This document shows, in pieces, positions 24,819-34,361 of a stretch of DNA of 64,000 bases (within the stretch, counting starts at the first letter, position 1; every line of letters starts with the position of its first letter). This DNA comes from Ignavigranum ruoffiae (lineage in GTDB: Bacteria; Bacillota; Bacilli; Lactobacillales; Aerococcaceae): positions 62,001-126,000 of the forward strand of contig NZ_FOEN01000006.1 in assembly GCF_900110675.1 (NCBI RefSeq), read 5' to 3'. The translations under genes were made by a program, and so were the position numbers. The notes under the pieces were generated by a model that had not been told where the DNA came from, searched no databases, and saw nothing but the letters and a program-made list of their open reading frames with translations.

Positions 24819-26521
24819 CTTATAACAAAGATCGAAATAAGAATATTTTACTGGTAGTTGCTTTTGTCTGTGCAACCTTTCTTGTCATGATATTTCGTAT
24901 CTATCAACTTGCGATTATGAAGACAAGTAATGGTGTAGATTTAGCTAGCTATCATAGTGAAGAGTTTAATAGAAGTAGTATTGCATCAGCTAGACGCGGC
25001 AGCATTTATGATATAAATGGCTACCCGATTGCGATGGATACTACTTCTTATTCACTTTACGCTGTACTTCAGGGCGGAGATGGGGTAGAAGTGATTGATG
25101 ATGTTGATCATGTGGCCAAGGTTTTAAGTCAATACATCGATTTGTCTCGCGATCAAATCCTCGAACGATTATTAACCCCAGACGCTTATCAAATCGAATT
25201 TGGTCAAGCCGGTCAAGACTTATCCCAAGATACCAAAGAAGCAATTGAAGCAGAACATTTAGCTGGGATTAAATTTCAAGAGAAGTCTAGACGAGTGTAC
25301 CTCAATGACTATTTTGCCGCCCACTTGATTGGTTATTCTTCGGTGAATGAAGAATTATCTCAAGATTTACCCGTAGAAATTCAGACAGGTCAGATGGGTA
25401 TTGAAGCAATGCTCGATGAAAAATTATCAGGAATCAAAAATTTCCGTCAACTGATTAAGCAAGATCCTAAATTAGATTATTTAAATGGTGAAGATGTCTA
25501 CTTAACGTTAGATTCTCGTTTGCAGAACTATTTGGACGATTTAATGAATCAAGCTTATCAGACATATAAGCCAGAACAAATGATGGCTTACTTAGTTGAG
25601 ACCAAGACTGGTAAACTAATCGCAAGTTCACAAAGACCTACCTTTAACCTGAATACCCGTGAAGGGATTGATCAAGAGTGGAAAAATGTGCTCGTAGAAG
25701 AAGCCGTTGAGCCCGGTTCTACTATAAAAATTCTGACCCTAGCCACAGCTAAGAACATGGGACTTTATCAAGACGGAGAACGGTTTAAATCCGGATCCGT
25801 CCAAGTCTATGATCAAATTGTTAAAGATTATAATGGCTATGGCTGGGGCGATATTACTTATGATGAAGGCTTGATTCATTCTTCGAATGTGGCTATGGTT
25901 AAATTAGTCGAAAAGATGGGAATCGATCAATGGGAAGACGCCTTAAGCCGTTTTGGCTTTGGTAAGTCTACCCAATCAGGCTTGCCTAACGAAGCCTCAG
26001 GTAATGTGGCGTTTGATAATCCAGTCAATGCAATTATGTCTGGATTTGGCCAGGGGGGGTCGGCTACCCCTCTTCAATTACTTCAAGCTTTCACAGCGGT
26101 AGCCAATCAAGGGAAAATGTTAAAGATTCAATTTATCGATGGCATCGGTAGTCGGGGAAATACATATAAATTACAAGAACTCGGGCAAGTCTTCAGTCCT
26201 GAAACGGCTCGACATGTTCTTAATGTGATGGTTCAGACGGTCGAGCATCCTGAAGGAACAGCTAAACCATTTAAGAATAACCAAGTAACCATCGCTGCCA
26301 AAACAGGAACCGCCCAAATTGCCGATCCTGATGGAGTAGGCTATTTAACCGGGCCCAATGATTATTATTTCTCGGTCGTTGCATTCTTCCCGGCGGAAGA
26401 TCCTCAATATATGCTTTACATGGCTATTAAGCGACCAACCGATGATCATCAGAAGATGGGGAGTCAAATATTGGCCGAAATATTTAATCCCTTTGTCGAT
26501 AATATTATGTTGACCAACTAG
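24815..26521 (+). CDS. pbpX: Septal transpeptidase, PBP2x/FtsI class B
   Basis: Membrane-anchored D,D-transpeptidase that cross-links septal peptidoglycan. An N-terminal helix (residues 11-30) is followed by the dimerisation domain (RRGSIYDINGYPIA). The transpeptidase domain has the catalytic Ser302-x-x-Lys305 (STIK), SSN (356-358) and KTG (496-498). It ends about 70 residues after KTG, at 568 residues, so there is no C-terminal PASTA domain such as Bacillus PBP2B and Streptococcus PBP2x carry. It overlaps ftsL by 4 nt. The symbol could equally be pbp2B or ftsI. Confidence 0.93.
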   Translation: MTYNKDRNKNILLVVAFVCATFLVMIFRIYQLAIMKTSNGVDLASYHSEEFNRSSIASARRGSIYDINGYPIAMDTTSYSLYAVLQGGDGVEVIDDVDHVAKVLSQYIDLSRDQILERLLTPDAYQIEFGQAGQDLSQDTKEAIEAEHLAGIKFQEKSRRVYLNDYFAAHLIGYSSVNEELSQDLPVEIQTGQMGIEAMLDEKLSGIKNFRQLIKQDPKLDYLNGEDVYLTLDSRLQNYLDDLMNQAYQTYKPEQMMAYLVETKTGKLIASSQRPTFNLNTREGIDQEWKNVLVEEAVEPGSTIKILTLATAKNMGLYQDGERFKSGSVQVYDQIVKDYNGYGWGDITYDEGLIHSSNVAMVKLVEKMGIDQWEDALSRFGFGKSTQSGLPNEASGNVAFDNPVNAIMSGFGQGGSATPLQLLQAFTAVANQGKMLKIQFIDGIGSRGNTYKLQELGQVFSPETARHVLNVMVQTVEHPEGTAKPFKNNQVTIAAKTGTAQIADPDGVGYLTGPNDYYFSVVAFFPAEDPQYMLYMAIKRPTDDHQKMGSQILAEIFNPFVDNIMLTN

Positions 26522-26535
26522 AAAGAAGGATAAAA

Positions 26536-28032
26536 ATGAATCAAGTCAATTTATTATCAGTGATGAATAACAAAGAAATTTACGGCAAAAGTCCTAGTCA
26601 TGAAACAGTTACCGCATTGGTAAATGATCACCGTCAGATTGTGCCAGGAGCTTGTTTTATTGCGATTAAAGGCCAAAATTTCGATGGTCACAGTGTTCTT
26701 GGTAAAGCCGTTCAATCCGGAACAAAGATTCTGATTGTTGAAGAACTTCCAATGCCCCTAATTTCAGAAGACGTTGTCTGGGTCCAAGTACCATCAACCT
26801 ACCGGGCTCAAGCGATTCTGGCGAATCATTTCTTTGAAGAACCCTCAACAAAATTAGATTTGGTGGCAGTCACTGGAACCAATGGTAAGACCACCACGAC
26901 GACGATGATTAGTGAATTGTTAACGAATCTCGGTCATCGGACAGGTTTAATTGGAACCTTGCATTATAAAGTTGACCAAACATACTATCCAGCCATTAAT
27001 ACGACGCCAGACGCCTTAAAGCTACAGTCATTATTTAAAGAAATGGTTGATCATGACTGCGATGATGCTATTATTGAGGCATCTTCCCATGCCTTAGCTT
27101 TGGGACGAATTTGGTATACTGATGTGAATTGTGCCATCTTTACCAATATTAGCCGGGAACATTTAGATTTTCATAAGACCATGGACCATTATGCCTATGC
27201 AAAAAGTTTATTGTTTGCTCATTTAGGTGAACATTTTGAGAAGGGACAAGCCAAACTAGCAGTAATTAATGCCGATGATGCTTATGCTGATTTGATGATG
27301 CAAGCCAGTGGCGCTGAAATAGCTACTTATAGTCTTAAAGACCCATCGGCTACGGCCTATGCTCATTCAATTGAGTCTTTAGAGGATGGAATTCGTTTTG
27401 TGTTAGACTTTAAGGGGCAAAGTCATTCGATTCAATTACCGATGTTAGGGAGTTATAATGTGGCTAATTATATGGCTGCTTTCTTATGTTTGGCGTTATA
27501 TTATCATTTCTCTGTAGAGGATATTCTCCAAGCTACGGAAGACTTCACTGGGGTTCGCGGACGTATGCAGATGATTGATGAAGGTCAAGATTTCCAGGTC
27601 ATCGTTGATTTCGCTCATACACCTGATGCCTTGGAAAATGTTCTGACCGATTTAAATCAACATAAACGGGGTCGATTAATTACCATGATGGGCCACTCAG
27701 GGGGGAATCGCGATTCAGGAATGCGCCCAGATCTGGGGGATATTTTATTTAAATATTCTGATTGGGTTGTATTAACTGCAGATAACCCTCGCCATGAGAA
27801 TGTTACAAAAATTTGTCAAGAAATGCGCCAAAATCATGACGAAATACCTTATACCATTATAGAGGATCGTCAAGAAGCCATTGCCTACATTCTCGATCAG
27901 GTTGAAGCGAATGATACCGTTCTGTTTGCTGGTAAGGGTGGCGAACCTTATCAAGTCATAGGCGATGAATATGTGCCATTCGATGAAATTGAGATTGTTC
28001 GTCAATTATTGCATAATAGGGGGAACGAATAA
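26536..28032 (+). CDS. murE: UDP-MurNAc-tripeptide synthetase MurE
   Basis: Mur ligase that adds the third stem-peptide residue to UDP-MurNAc-L-Ala-D-Glu. The ATP loop is GTNGKTTTT. The substrate region shows DNPR (416-419) and GKGGEPYQ (466-473), equivalent to DNPR and GKGHE of E. coli MurE, where the Arg and Glu contact meso-diaminopimelate; well-known Lys-adding enzymes lack the Arg. By this rule the third residue would be meso-DAP, but the residues after DNPR (HEN) deviate from the usual SEDP/TEDP, so L-Lys is not excluded. Placement inside the dcw cluster is Bacillus-like. It overlaps mraY by one base. Confidence 0.94.
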   Translation: MNQVNLLSVMNNKEIYGKSPSHETVTALVNDHRQIVPGACFIAIKGQNFDGHSVLGKAVQSGTKILIVEELPMPLISEDVVWVQVPSTYRAQAILANHFFEEPSTKLDLVAVTGTNGKTTTTTMISELLTNLGHRTGLIGTLHYKVDQTYYPAINTTPDALKLQSLFKEMVDHDCDDAIIEASSHALALGRIWYTDVNCAIFTNISREHLDFHKTMDHYAYAKSLLFAHLGEHFEKGQAKLAVINADDAYADLMMQASGAEIATYSLKDPSATAYAHSIESLEDGIRFVLDFKGQSHSIQLPMLGSYNVANYMAAFLCLALYYHFSVEDILQATEDFTGVRGRMQMIDEGQDFQVIVDFAHTPDALENVLTDLNQHKRGRLITMMGHSGGNRDSGMRPDLGDILFKYSDWVVLTADNPRHENVTKICQEMRQNHDEIPYTIIEDRQEAIAYILDQVEANDTVLFAGKGGEPYQVIGDEYVPFDEIEIVRQLLHNRGNE

Positions 28033-28988
28033 TGGTTAATTTCTTATGGCTTATACTAGCAATGTTGTTAACTTGGTTATTGATGCCTCAATTTATTTCC
28101 TTTTTCCAAGCTAAGAAATTAGGACAGACTACCCGAGAAGAAGGTCCTTTATGGCATGAAGCCAAAACAGGTACCCCTACCATGGGGGGCACCGTTTTTA
28201 TTAGTCTTTCCATTCTGGTTATGTTATTGATGTTAATATTTACTCAAGAAATTATCTGGCCAAGCTTAACTTTATTGCTGACTTTATTTTTGTTCGGCTT
28301 GATTGGTTTCGTCGATGATTTCATTAGTATTTTTAAGAAACAAAATGAAGGGCTTAAAGCCAAACAAAAATTTGCCTTGCAAATAATATTTGCTTTATTA
28401 GTTAGCTTATTTGCCATCATGGGTGGCCAAACATTGACAGTACCGTTATTTAATTATCAAATCACCCAACTTTGGTTGATTGTTCCTTTTGCAATAATAT
28501 GGATTAACGGTTTTTCAAATGCTGTGAATTTGACGGATGGTTTAGATGGTTTGGCTACCAGCTTAAATATTATCGCTTATGCCACTTATGCCTGCCTATC
28601 TTTTATAGAAGGAGAATGGCTCTTAGGACAATCTTGTTTAATCGTCGTAGGCTCATTAATTGCTTTTCTTTATTATAATCGTAAACCGGCCAGAATTTTT
28701 ATGGGAGACGTAGGATCTTTAGCGCTTGGCGCCGGCTTAGCCGTCGTGTCTCTTCTATTAAATAATCCCTGGTCTCTGATCATTGTGGGTATTGTATTTG
28801 TCATCGAGACCTTGAGTGTAATTCTTCAAGTCTGGTCCTTTAAGACCCGAGGGAAACGAATCTTCAAAATGTCACCGATTCATCATCATTTTGAAATAAT
28901 CGGCTGGTCAGAAAATAAAGTGGTGTTGCGTTTCTGCTTAGTGGGATTCCTTGCCAGTTTATTGATCTTAGTTTTGAATGTTTTGTAA
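28032..28988 (+). CDS. mraY: Phospho-N-acetylmuramoyl-pentapeptide transferase
   Basis: Ten-helix membrane enzyme that moves phospho-MurNAc-pentapeptide from UDP to undecaprenyl phosphate, giving lipid I. The conserved acidic and other motifs are visible: GTPTMGG, FVDDFISIFKKQN (Asp pair), NLTDGLDGLA, FMGDVGSLALG and FKMSPIHHHFE. The 318 residues match the family. The ATG overlaps the last base of the murE stop (TAATG), which implies coupled translation. Confidence 0.97.
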   Translation: MVNFLWLILAMLLTWLLMPQFISFFQAKKLGQTTREEGPLWHEAKTGTPTMGGTVFISLSILVMLLMLIFTQEIIWPSLTLLLTLFLFGLIGFVDDFISIFKKQNEGLKAKQKFALQIIFALLVSLFAIMGGQTLTVPLFNYQITQLWLIVPFAIIWINGFSNAVNLTDGLDGLATSLNIIAYATYACLSFIEGEWLLGQSCLIVVGSLIAFLYYNRKPARIFMGDVGSLALGAGLAVVSLLLNNPWSLIIVGIVFVIETLSVILQVWSFKTRGKRIFKMSPIHHHFEIIGWSENKVVLRFCLVGFLASLLILVLNVL

Positions 28989-28998
28989 GGAGTAAGTT

Positions 28999-30384
28999 AT
29001 GTTAGCAGATCTAAATTTACAAGATAAACATGTATTAGTTCTCGGTTACGCACGTTCAGGGCGTAGCGTAGCAGAGTATTTGTTAGCTCAGGGAGCTAAA
29101 GTAACCATCAATGAAAAAAAAGATCTAAGCGGAGATCCATCGATCGAATCACTCGTGAAGCAAGGTGTTCAAGTAATTTGTGGCGATCATCCATTAAGTT
29201 TATTAGACCAAGGCTTCGACTTTATCGTGAAGAATCCAGGCATCCCTTATCAAATCCCTTTCTTACAACAAGCCCAACAACAGCAAATTCCGATTTACAC
29301 CGATATTGAAATAGCTTCCTGGATTAATAAAGGAGACATTATTGGCATTACTGGTAGCAATGGAAAGACGACCATTACTCAACTTGTCTATGAAATCTTA
29401 AAAGCTGATAAACCGAAACAAACTCATTTGGCCGGGAATATAGGTATCCCAATTATGTCGCAAATCGACCAGGTTAAAGAGGGAGATGCCTTAGTCTGCG
29501 AATTATCTAGCTTCCAATTACAAGGAACCGCAAAATTTAGAGCTGAGATTGCCGTCTTTGCCAATATTTATTCAGCACATCTAGATTATCATGAAACACG
29601 GGCGAATTATATTCAAGCTAAACTTAATTTAGTTAGAAATAGTCGACCTGAAGATGTGATTATTTATAATTATGATCAAGAAGAATTGGCTGATTGGTTA
29701 AGTCCTTTTGCCGGTCAAAAAGTACCTTTTGCAAGCTCTCGGGTGGATGATTTTGTCCGTCAAAACGGCGCCTACATCGACCATAGTCAGCTCTATTTCC
29801 GTGATCAATGGATTTGTGATGTAGCAGATATTCAAATTCCCGGTCAACATAATGTGATGAATGTGCTCGCAGCCGTAGCTGTGGCTATCATCCGTTCGGT
29901 GGAGCCAAAGACGATTCGCCAAGTTATCTTATCTTATCAAGGGATGCCGCATCGTATACAACCCTTGGGTGAGTTTCATGGACGGAAATTCTTTAATGAT
30001 TCTAAAGCAACGAATACGGTGGCGACCATTACCGCTCTCAAGAGTTTCGACCAACCTATTCATTACATTGGTGGAGGGTTAGATCGCGGCAATGGCTTTG
30101 ACGACTTGATTGAACATCTATCTTACGTTAAAGCCGCCTACTTGTATGGGCAAACTAAAGAAAAGCTGGCCGACACCATGAATAAAGCTGGAATCGAATC
30201 GGTTCATCTGTTGGATGATTTATATCAAGCAGTTGAGTTAGCCTATCATGCGGCTAAAGCGGGTGAAGTGGTGCTCTTCTCTCCAGCTTGTGCAAGTTGG
30301 GACCAATTTGATAATTTTGAACAACGGGGCGATTTGTTCGTCGAAACCGTTCATGCTCTACAGGAAAAATATCCATATGCCTAG
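28999..30384 (+). CDS. murD: UDP-N-acetylmuramoylalanine--D-glutamate ligase
   Basis: Cytoplasmic Mur ligase that adds D-Glu to UDP-MurNAc-L-Ala. The N-terminal Rossmann domain reads HVLVLGYARSGRSVAEYL (UDP-binding), the ATP loop is GITGSNGKTT, and the C-terminal substrate segment is FNDSKATN with LFSPACASWDQF. The 461 residues are normal. It follows mraY after 10 nt in the standard cluster order. Confidence 0.97.
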   Translation: MLADLNLQDKHVLVLGYARSGRSVAEYLLAQGAKVTINEKKDLSGDPSIESLVKQGVQVICGDHPLSLLDQGFDFIVKNPGIPYQIPFLQQAQQQQIPIYTDIEIASWINKGDIIGITGSNGKTTITQLVYEILKADKPKQTHLAGNIGIPIMSQIDQVKEGDALVCELSSFQLQGTAKFRAEIAVFANIYSAHLDYHETRANYIQAKLNLVRNSRPEDVIIYNYDQEELADWLSPFAGQKVPFASSRVDDFVRQNGAYIDHSQLYFRDQWICDVADIQIPGQHNVMNVLAAVAVAIIRSVEPKTIRQVILSYQGMPHRIQPLGEFHGRKFFNDSKATNTVATITALKSFDQPIHYIGGGLDRGNGFDDLIEHLSYVKAAYLYGQTKEKLADTMNKAGIESVHLLDDLYQAVELAYHAAKAGEVVLFSPACASWDQFDNFEQRGDLFVETVHALQEKYPYA

Positions 30385-30396
30385 AAGGAGACAATT

Positions 30397-31512
30397 ATGA
30401 CTATGATTCAGCGGATTATTCTATCAGGTGGAGGGACAGGTGGCCATATCTATCCTGCATTGTCAATATACCGCCGCTTAAAAGAAATGAATCCAGATTT
30501 AGAGTGTTTGTATATTGGAACCGAGCGAGGGTTAGAGGCTCGAATTGTTCCCCAATCCGGGATTCCATTCGAAAGTATTGAAATTCAAGGACTTAAACGG
30601 AGTTTAAGTTTGTCTAATTTCAAGGCGCTCTGGTTAATGCTTACTGCCAGTCAGCGAGCCAAAAAAATGATTCAAAAATTTCAGCCAGATGTCATCGTCG
30701 GCACGGGTGGTTATGCCTGTGCTCCGGTCGTTTCTGCTGGAGCTGACCTAGGCATTCCTACATTGATTCATGAGCAAAACTCTGTGGCCGGTTTAACCAA
30801 TAAGTTTCTAGCCAGGAAAGTTGATCGGATTGCTACATCTTTTAAAGCTGTTCACCATGATTTTGCTAAATATGCAGAAAAAATACGTTTTACGGGGAAT
30901 CCTCGGGCGCAAGAAGTGTATCAAATTAAACGGGATCGGCAAATATTAGCCAGTCAATTCAAGCTTAAGTCAGACCAAGCTACCATTTTAATTTTTGGTG
31001 GTAGCCGTGGAGCTCCTTCAATCAATCATGCAGCTTTAGCGGCTTTAACTGATTGGTCAGCCAAAGATTATCAAGTAATTATTGCGACGGGTCAGGATCA
31101 TTATCAAGCTTTGATGGCTGAAATCAAAGCAGATAATATAGGCGAGAACATTCGGATTGTTCCATATATCGAGAACATGCCTGAAGTATTTCAAGCGATT
31201 GATTTAGTGATCTGTCGGAGTGGGGCGACGACCTTGACTGAAATTATGGCCCTGTCTTTAGCTAGTATTTTGATTCCAAGTCCCTATGTGACCAATAATC
31301 ATCAAGAAGCCAATGCGCAAGCTTTGGTAGATCAAAATGCGGCTATTATGATTAAACAAGATCAACTAAATCCTCAAATCCTGGTAAGTCAGGTGGATCA
31401 ATTAATTCAGGATCCCGAAAAATTGAAAACCATGGGAAGCCAAGCTCGGTCGATGGCCGTGGTCGATGCGACCGATCAGATTATTCAACAATTGAGCGAA
31501 ATTGTGGGTTAA
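30397..31512 (+). CDS. murG: UDP-GlcNAc--MurNAc-pentapeptide-undecaprenol GlcNAc transferase
   Basis: Peripheral membrane GT-B glycosyltransferase that turns lipid I into lipid II. Glycine-rich loops GGGTGGHIYPALS and TGGYACAPVV are present, and the C-terminal nucleotide-sugar site reads RSGATTLTEI and PSPYVTNNHQEANAQ. At 371 residues it has the usual size. GAAGGAG lies 7 nt before the first ATG; a second ATG two codons later is possible but farther from the SD. Confidence 0.97.
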   Translation: MTMIQRIILSGGGTGGHIYPALSIYRRLKEMNPDLECLYIGTERGLEARIVPQSGIPFESIEIQGLKRSLSLSNFKALWLMLTASQRAKKMIQKFQPDVIVGTGGYACAPVVSAGADLGIPTLIHEQNSVAGLTNKFLARKVDRIATSFKAVHHDFAKYAEKIRFTGNPRAQEVYQIKRDRQILASQFKLKSDQATILIFGGSRGAPSINHAALAALTDWSAKDYQVIIATGQDHYQALMAEIKADNIGENIRIVPYIENMPEVFQAIDLVICRSGATTLTEIMALSLASILIPSPYVTNNHQEANAQALVDQNAAIMIKQDQLNPQILVSQVDQLIQDPEKLKTMGSQARSMAVVDATDQIIQQLSEIVG

Positions 31513-31538
31513 AGTTAAGCTAAAAAGGGGGTGAGCGG

Positions 31539-32741
31539 ATGAATTCGTGGTTTAGAAGAAATTACAATCAAAAAAATTACCGACGTGATCAAGAGGCGAT
31601 GCAAGAAAGATTTAGTCAGCCTCGCCAAGGTAATTACCGGGTCGATCGAGCTGGACACCCCATTATTAATCAGGCTAATCCTATCGATGATCGTGACTAT
31701 TTCGACCGGGCAAAGGAAGATAATCAGAATTCATCCTCACCTAAGTATACTGATTTTAAAGCGACCGATTATCAACGACGCCAATCTGTCTGGCATGCTC
31801 GAAATAATCAGCCCCAAAGTCAATATTCGACCTCGCCCAGACGACCGGCTAATTATCGAATTGATCAAAGAAGAACCGGTTCACCCGTAGCCAAGGCCAG
31901 TCAACAACCAAGTAGATTGGCCAAAAATTGGTATTATCGTTGGCAAGAACAACGAGGACAAAAGTATTCCAAAAGTAATAAAATGACGCCACCTAGGTAT
32001 CCCTTACCTCAAAATCGGCTTCAATTATTAGCGGTTTTTGTGTTATTATTTTTCGGCTATCTGGTGACGGGTTGGCAATTGATACCGATGCGCCGACTTA
32101 ATCAGCTCAGTGTTTCTGGGAATCATTATATTAATCAGGATGCTATTTTGAAGTCTTCTCGTCTAGATCCACTGGATCAATATGCCACAGTTTTGCAACA
32201 AAAGTCAGCCATAGAAGCTAAGATTAAAGAAGAAATCCCAATGATTGAACAAGTCGATTTTCAGCGAGATTCATGGCAGAATTTAAATTTAAAAGTGGTT
32301 GAATATGATATGGTGGCCCTGATGAATTTGGAGGGAAGACAAGTTCCGGTCTTAAGTAATGGAGAATTATTAATGGACGCTAGTGAACAAGCGCTGGTTC
32401 ATAGTATGGGACAAAACTTACCTTTATTAGTAAACTTTGACCAAAAAGGAAAAGTTGTTGATTTAACTAATAATGCTTTACGCAACATTTCACCTGAGCT
32501 ATTAAATCAAATCAGTGAAATTGAACTTTCTACTGAGCCTGAGAAGCCGAACACTATTTATGTTAAAATGGCGGATGGTAATCGTGTTGTTGCTATTATT
32601 AATACCTTCTCGCAGAAAATGAAATACTATCCGCAAATGGTAGAACAAGTCGAAGGTCAAAGAGGAACCTTTAATTTAGAGGTGGGGGCTTACTTTATCC
32701 CAGACAGTTCTGCCAATTCTGTCAAGTTAGATAATAATTAA
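31539..32741 (+). CDS. ftsQ: Cell division protein DivIB/FtsQ
   Basis: Bitopic divisome scaffold. A long, basic and Gln/Asn-rich cytoplasmic N-terminus (residues 1-160) precedes one transmembrane helix (161-182) and a POTRA domain from about residue 187 (LNQLSVSGNHYINQDAI), followed by the DivIB beta domain (MIEQVDFQRDSWQNLNLKVVEY). The N-terminal tail is longer than that of Bacillus DivIB. It binds FtsL and DivIC; no divIC gene is in the window. The SD is part of AAAAAGGGGGTGAGC. Confidence 0.9.
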   Translation: MNSWFRRNYNQKNYRRDQEAMQERFSQPRQGNYRVDRAGHPIINQANPIDDRDYFDRAKEDNQNSSSPKYTDFKATDYQRRQSVWHARNNQPQSQYSTSPRRPANYRIDQRRTGSPVAKASQQPSRLAKNWYYRWQEQRGQKYSKSNKMTPPRYPLPQNRLQLLAVFVLLFFGYLVTGWQLIPMRRLNQLSVSGNHYINQDAILKSSRLDPLDQYATVLQQKSAIEAKIKEEIPMIEQVDFQRDSWQNLNLKVVEYDMVALMNLEGRQVPVLSNGELLMDASEQALVHSMGQNLPLLVNFDQKGKVVDLTNNALRNISPELLNQISEIELSTEPEKPNTIYVKMADGNRVVAIINTFSQKMKYYPQMVEQVEGQRGTFNLEVGAYFIPDSSANSVKLDNN

Positions 32742-32811
32742 GATAAAGGCATCCATTTATCTTTATTGATTAGATTTTTTTCTTCTCTAACATTTGCCTT
32801 TATGCTAAGAT
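32742..32811 (+). promoter_or_regulatory. Weak hairpin and extended -10 promoter before ftsA
   Basis: GATAAA (32742-32747) can pair with TTTATC (32756-32761), giving a weak attenuator-like hairpin with a T-rich tail. TGcTAAGAT (32803-32811) is a plausible extended -10 for a separate ftsAZ transcript. The 120-nt gap is the largest inside the dcw cluster up to ftsZ. Confidence 0.4.
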
Positions 32812-32864
32812 AAAAGAGTGTAAGCTAGTCTAAAGAATGGAAAATAAAGGAGGTCTATGCCTAA

Positions 32865-34331
32865 ATGAGAAATCCGGAGATATATGTCAGTCTAGATATT
32901 GGAACCACTTCGATTAAAGTAGTGGTTGCAGAAACCAATAACGGACGCGTAAATATCATTGGTGTAGGCAATGAGAAATCTCGCGGTTTAAGCCGAGGGG
33001 TTATCGTAGATATTGATGAAACTGTTTATTCGATTCAACAAGCTGTTGAACAAGCAGAACGAAAAGCAGGCGTTAAAATTAATGAAGTGATCGTGGGTGT
33101 ACCGAGCAATCAATTAGCCATTGAAGATTGTCATGGGATGATTGCGGTAGCCAGTGATAACCGAGAAATCACGGCTCGAGATGTTGATAATGTCATCTCA
33201 GCGGCCAAGGTCAGATCAGTGCCACCTGAACGAGAAATTATTTCGATTATTCCAGAAGAATTTATCGTGGATGGTTTTAATGGGATTCGAGATCCTCGTG
33301 GCATGATTGGGGTTAGATTAGAGTTATACGCCCGCTTAATTACTGGACCCAAGACGATTATTCATAATATTCGCCGTTGTGTTCAAAAAGCTGGGCTACA
33401 AATTTCAGAACTTGTCCTTCAACCACACGCCATCGCCCAAGTGGCCTTAAACCGTGATGAGCGAGAATTCGGTACGGTGGTCATTGACATGGGTGGGGGC
33501 CAAACTTCAGCCTCTATTTTATATGACAATCAGTTAAAATATTCTTTCGTTGATCAAGAAGGTGGCGACTTTGTTACCAAAGATATTTCCATCGTTCTTA
33601 ATACATCATTAGATAGTGCCGAACGGGTTAAGAGAGAATATGGTTATGCGATTGCAAGTCAAACCTCTGCTGAAGAATATTTCCCAGTAGAAACTGTTGG
33701 TAAGAAAGAACCGATTCGTGTCGATGAACATTATTTGGCAGAAATTATCGAAGCCCGAATTGCTCAAATTTTTGAGACCATTCGTGAAGATCTTGAGCGG
33801 GTTGAAGCTTTGGATCTGCCTGGTGGATTCGTCATTACCGGAGGAGCTTCAGCATTACCGGGTGTCATTGATTTAGCTAAACGTTATTTTGGTGGTAAGG
33901 TACGAATTTTTGTTCCCGAAGAGATGGGGATGAGGAATCCTATCTATACGACAGGATTGGGACTGATTCAGTATGCAGCACAGTTAGATGATATTCATCG
34001 GATTGCTCAAGGAACTTTCCGCACGGTTCAGCCAGATCACAATGATAACAGACGACCTCAGTCAGGATTTGAGCGTCATGTACGTCAAGCGACTAGAGAA
34101 CCTCTAGCCAGTCAAAATCAATATGGCTATCCAAGTCAGATGGAGGCTGAACCAAGATCTGAATATCCGGAACGCTTCGATTCATATCCAACTAGCCAAG
34201 TCGAAGACGATTTGGATGATAATGTTTATTATGAAGACTATTATGTGGATGAAACCAATCCTAATCATTCCGACCGCGTAGGTAATTTTACCGATAAAGT
34301 AAGATCATTTTTCCAAACATTTTTTGACTAA
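32865..34331 (+). CDS. ftsA: Cell division protein FtsA
   Basis: Actin-like ATPase that anchors FtsZ to the membrane. The phosphate loops are VSLDIGTTSIKVVVAE and VIDMGGGQTSASILYD; the adenosine loop is VITGGASALPG. The 1C domain follows the first loop. A long Asn/Gln/Tyr-rich linker leads to the C-terminal amphipathic helix GNFTDKVRSFFQTFFD, the membrane-targeting sequence. At 488 residues it is longer than Bacillus FtsA (about 440), the difference being the linker. AAAGGAGG precedes the ATG. Confidence 0.97.
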   Translation: MRNPEIYVSLDIGTTSIKVVVAETNNGRVNIIGVGNEKSRGLSRGVIVDIDETVYSIQQAVEQAERKAGVKINEVIVGVPSNQLAIEDCHGMIAVASDNREITARDVDNVISAAKVRSVPPEREIISIIPEEFIVDGFNGIRDPRGMIGVRLELYARLITGPKTIIHNIRRCVQKAGLQISELVLQPHAIAQVALNRDEREFGTVVIDMGGGQTSASILYDNQLKYSFVDQEGGDFVTKDISIVLNTSLDSAERVKREYGYAIASQTSAEEYFPVETVGKKEPIRVDEHYLAEIIEARIAQIFETIREDLERVEALDLPGGFVITGGASALPGVIDLAKRYFGGKVRIFVPEEMGMRNPIYTTGLGLIQYAAQLDDIHRIAQGTFRTVQPDHNDNRRPQSGFERHVRQATREPLASQNQYGYPSQMEAEPRSEYPERFDSYPTSQVEDDLDDNVYYEDYYVDETNPNHSDRVGNFTDKVRSFFQTFFD

Positions 34332-34361
34332 ATTGACTAGATAATAGGAGGAAGACAGAAT

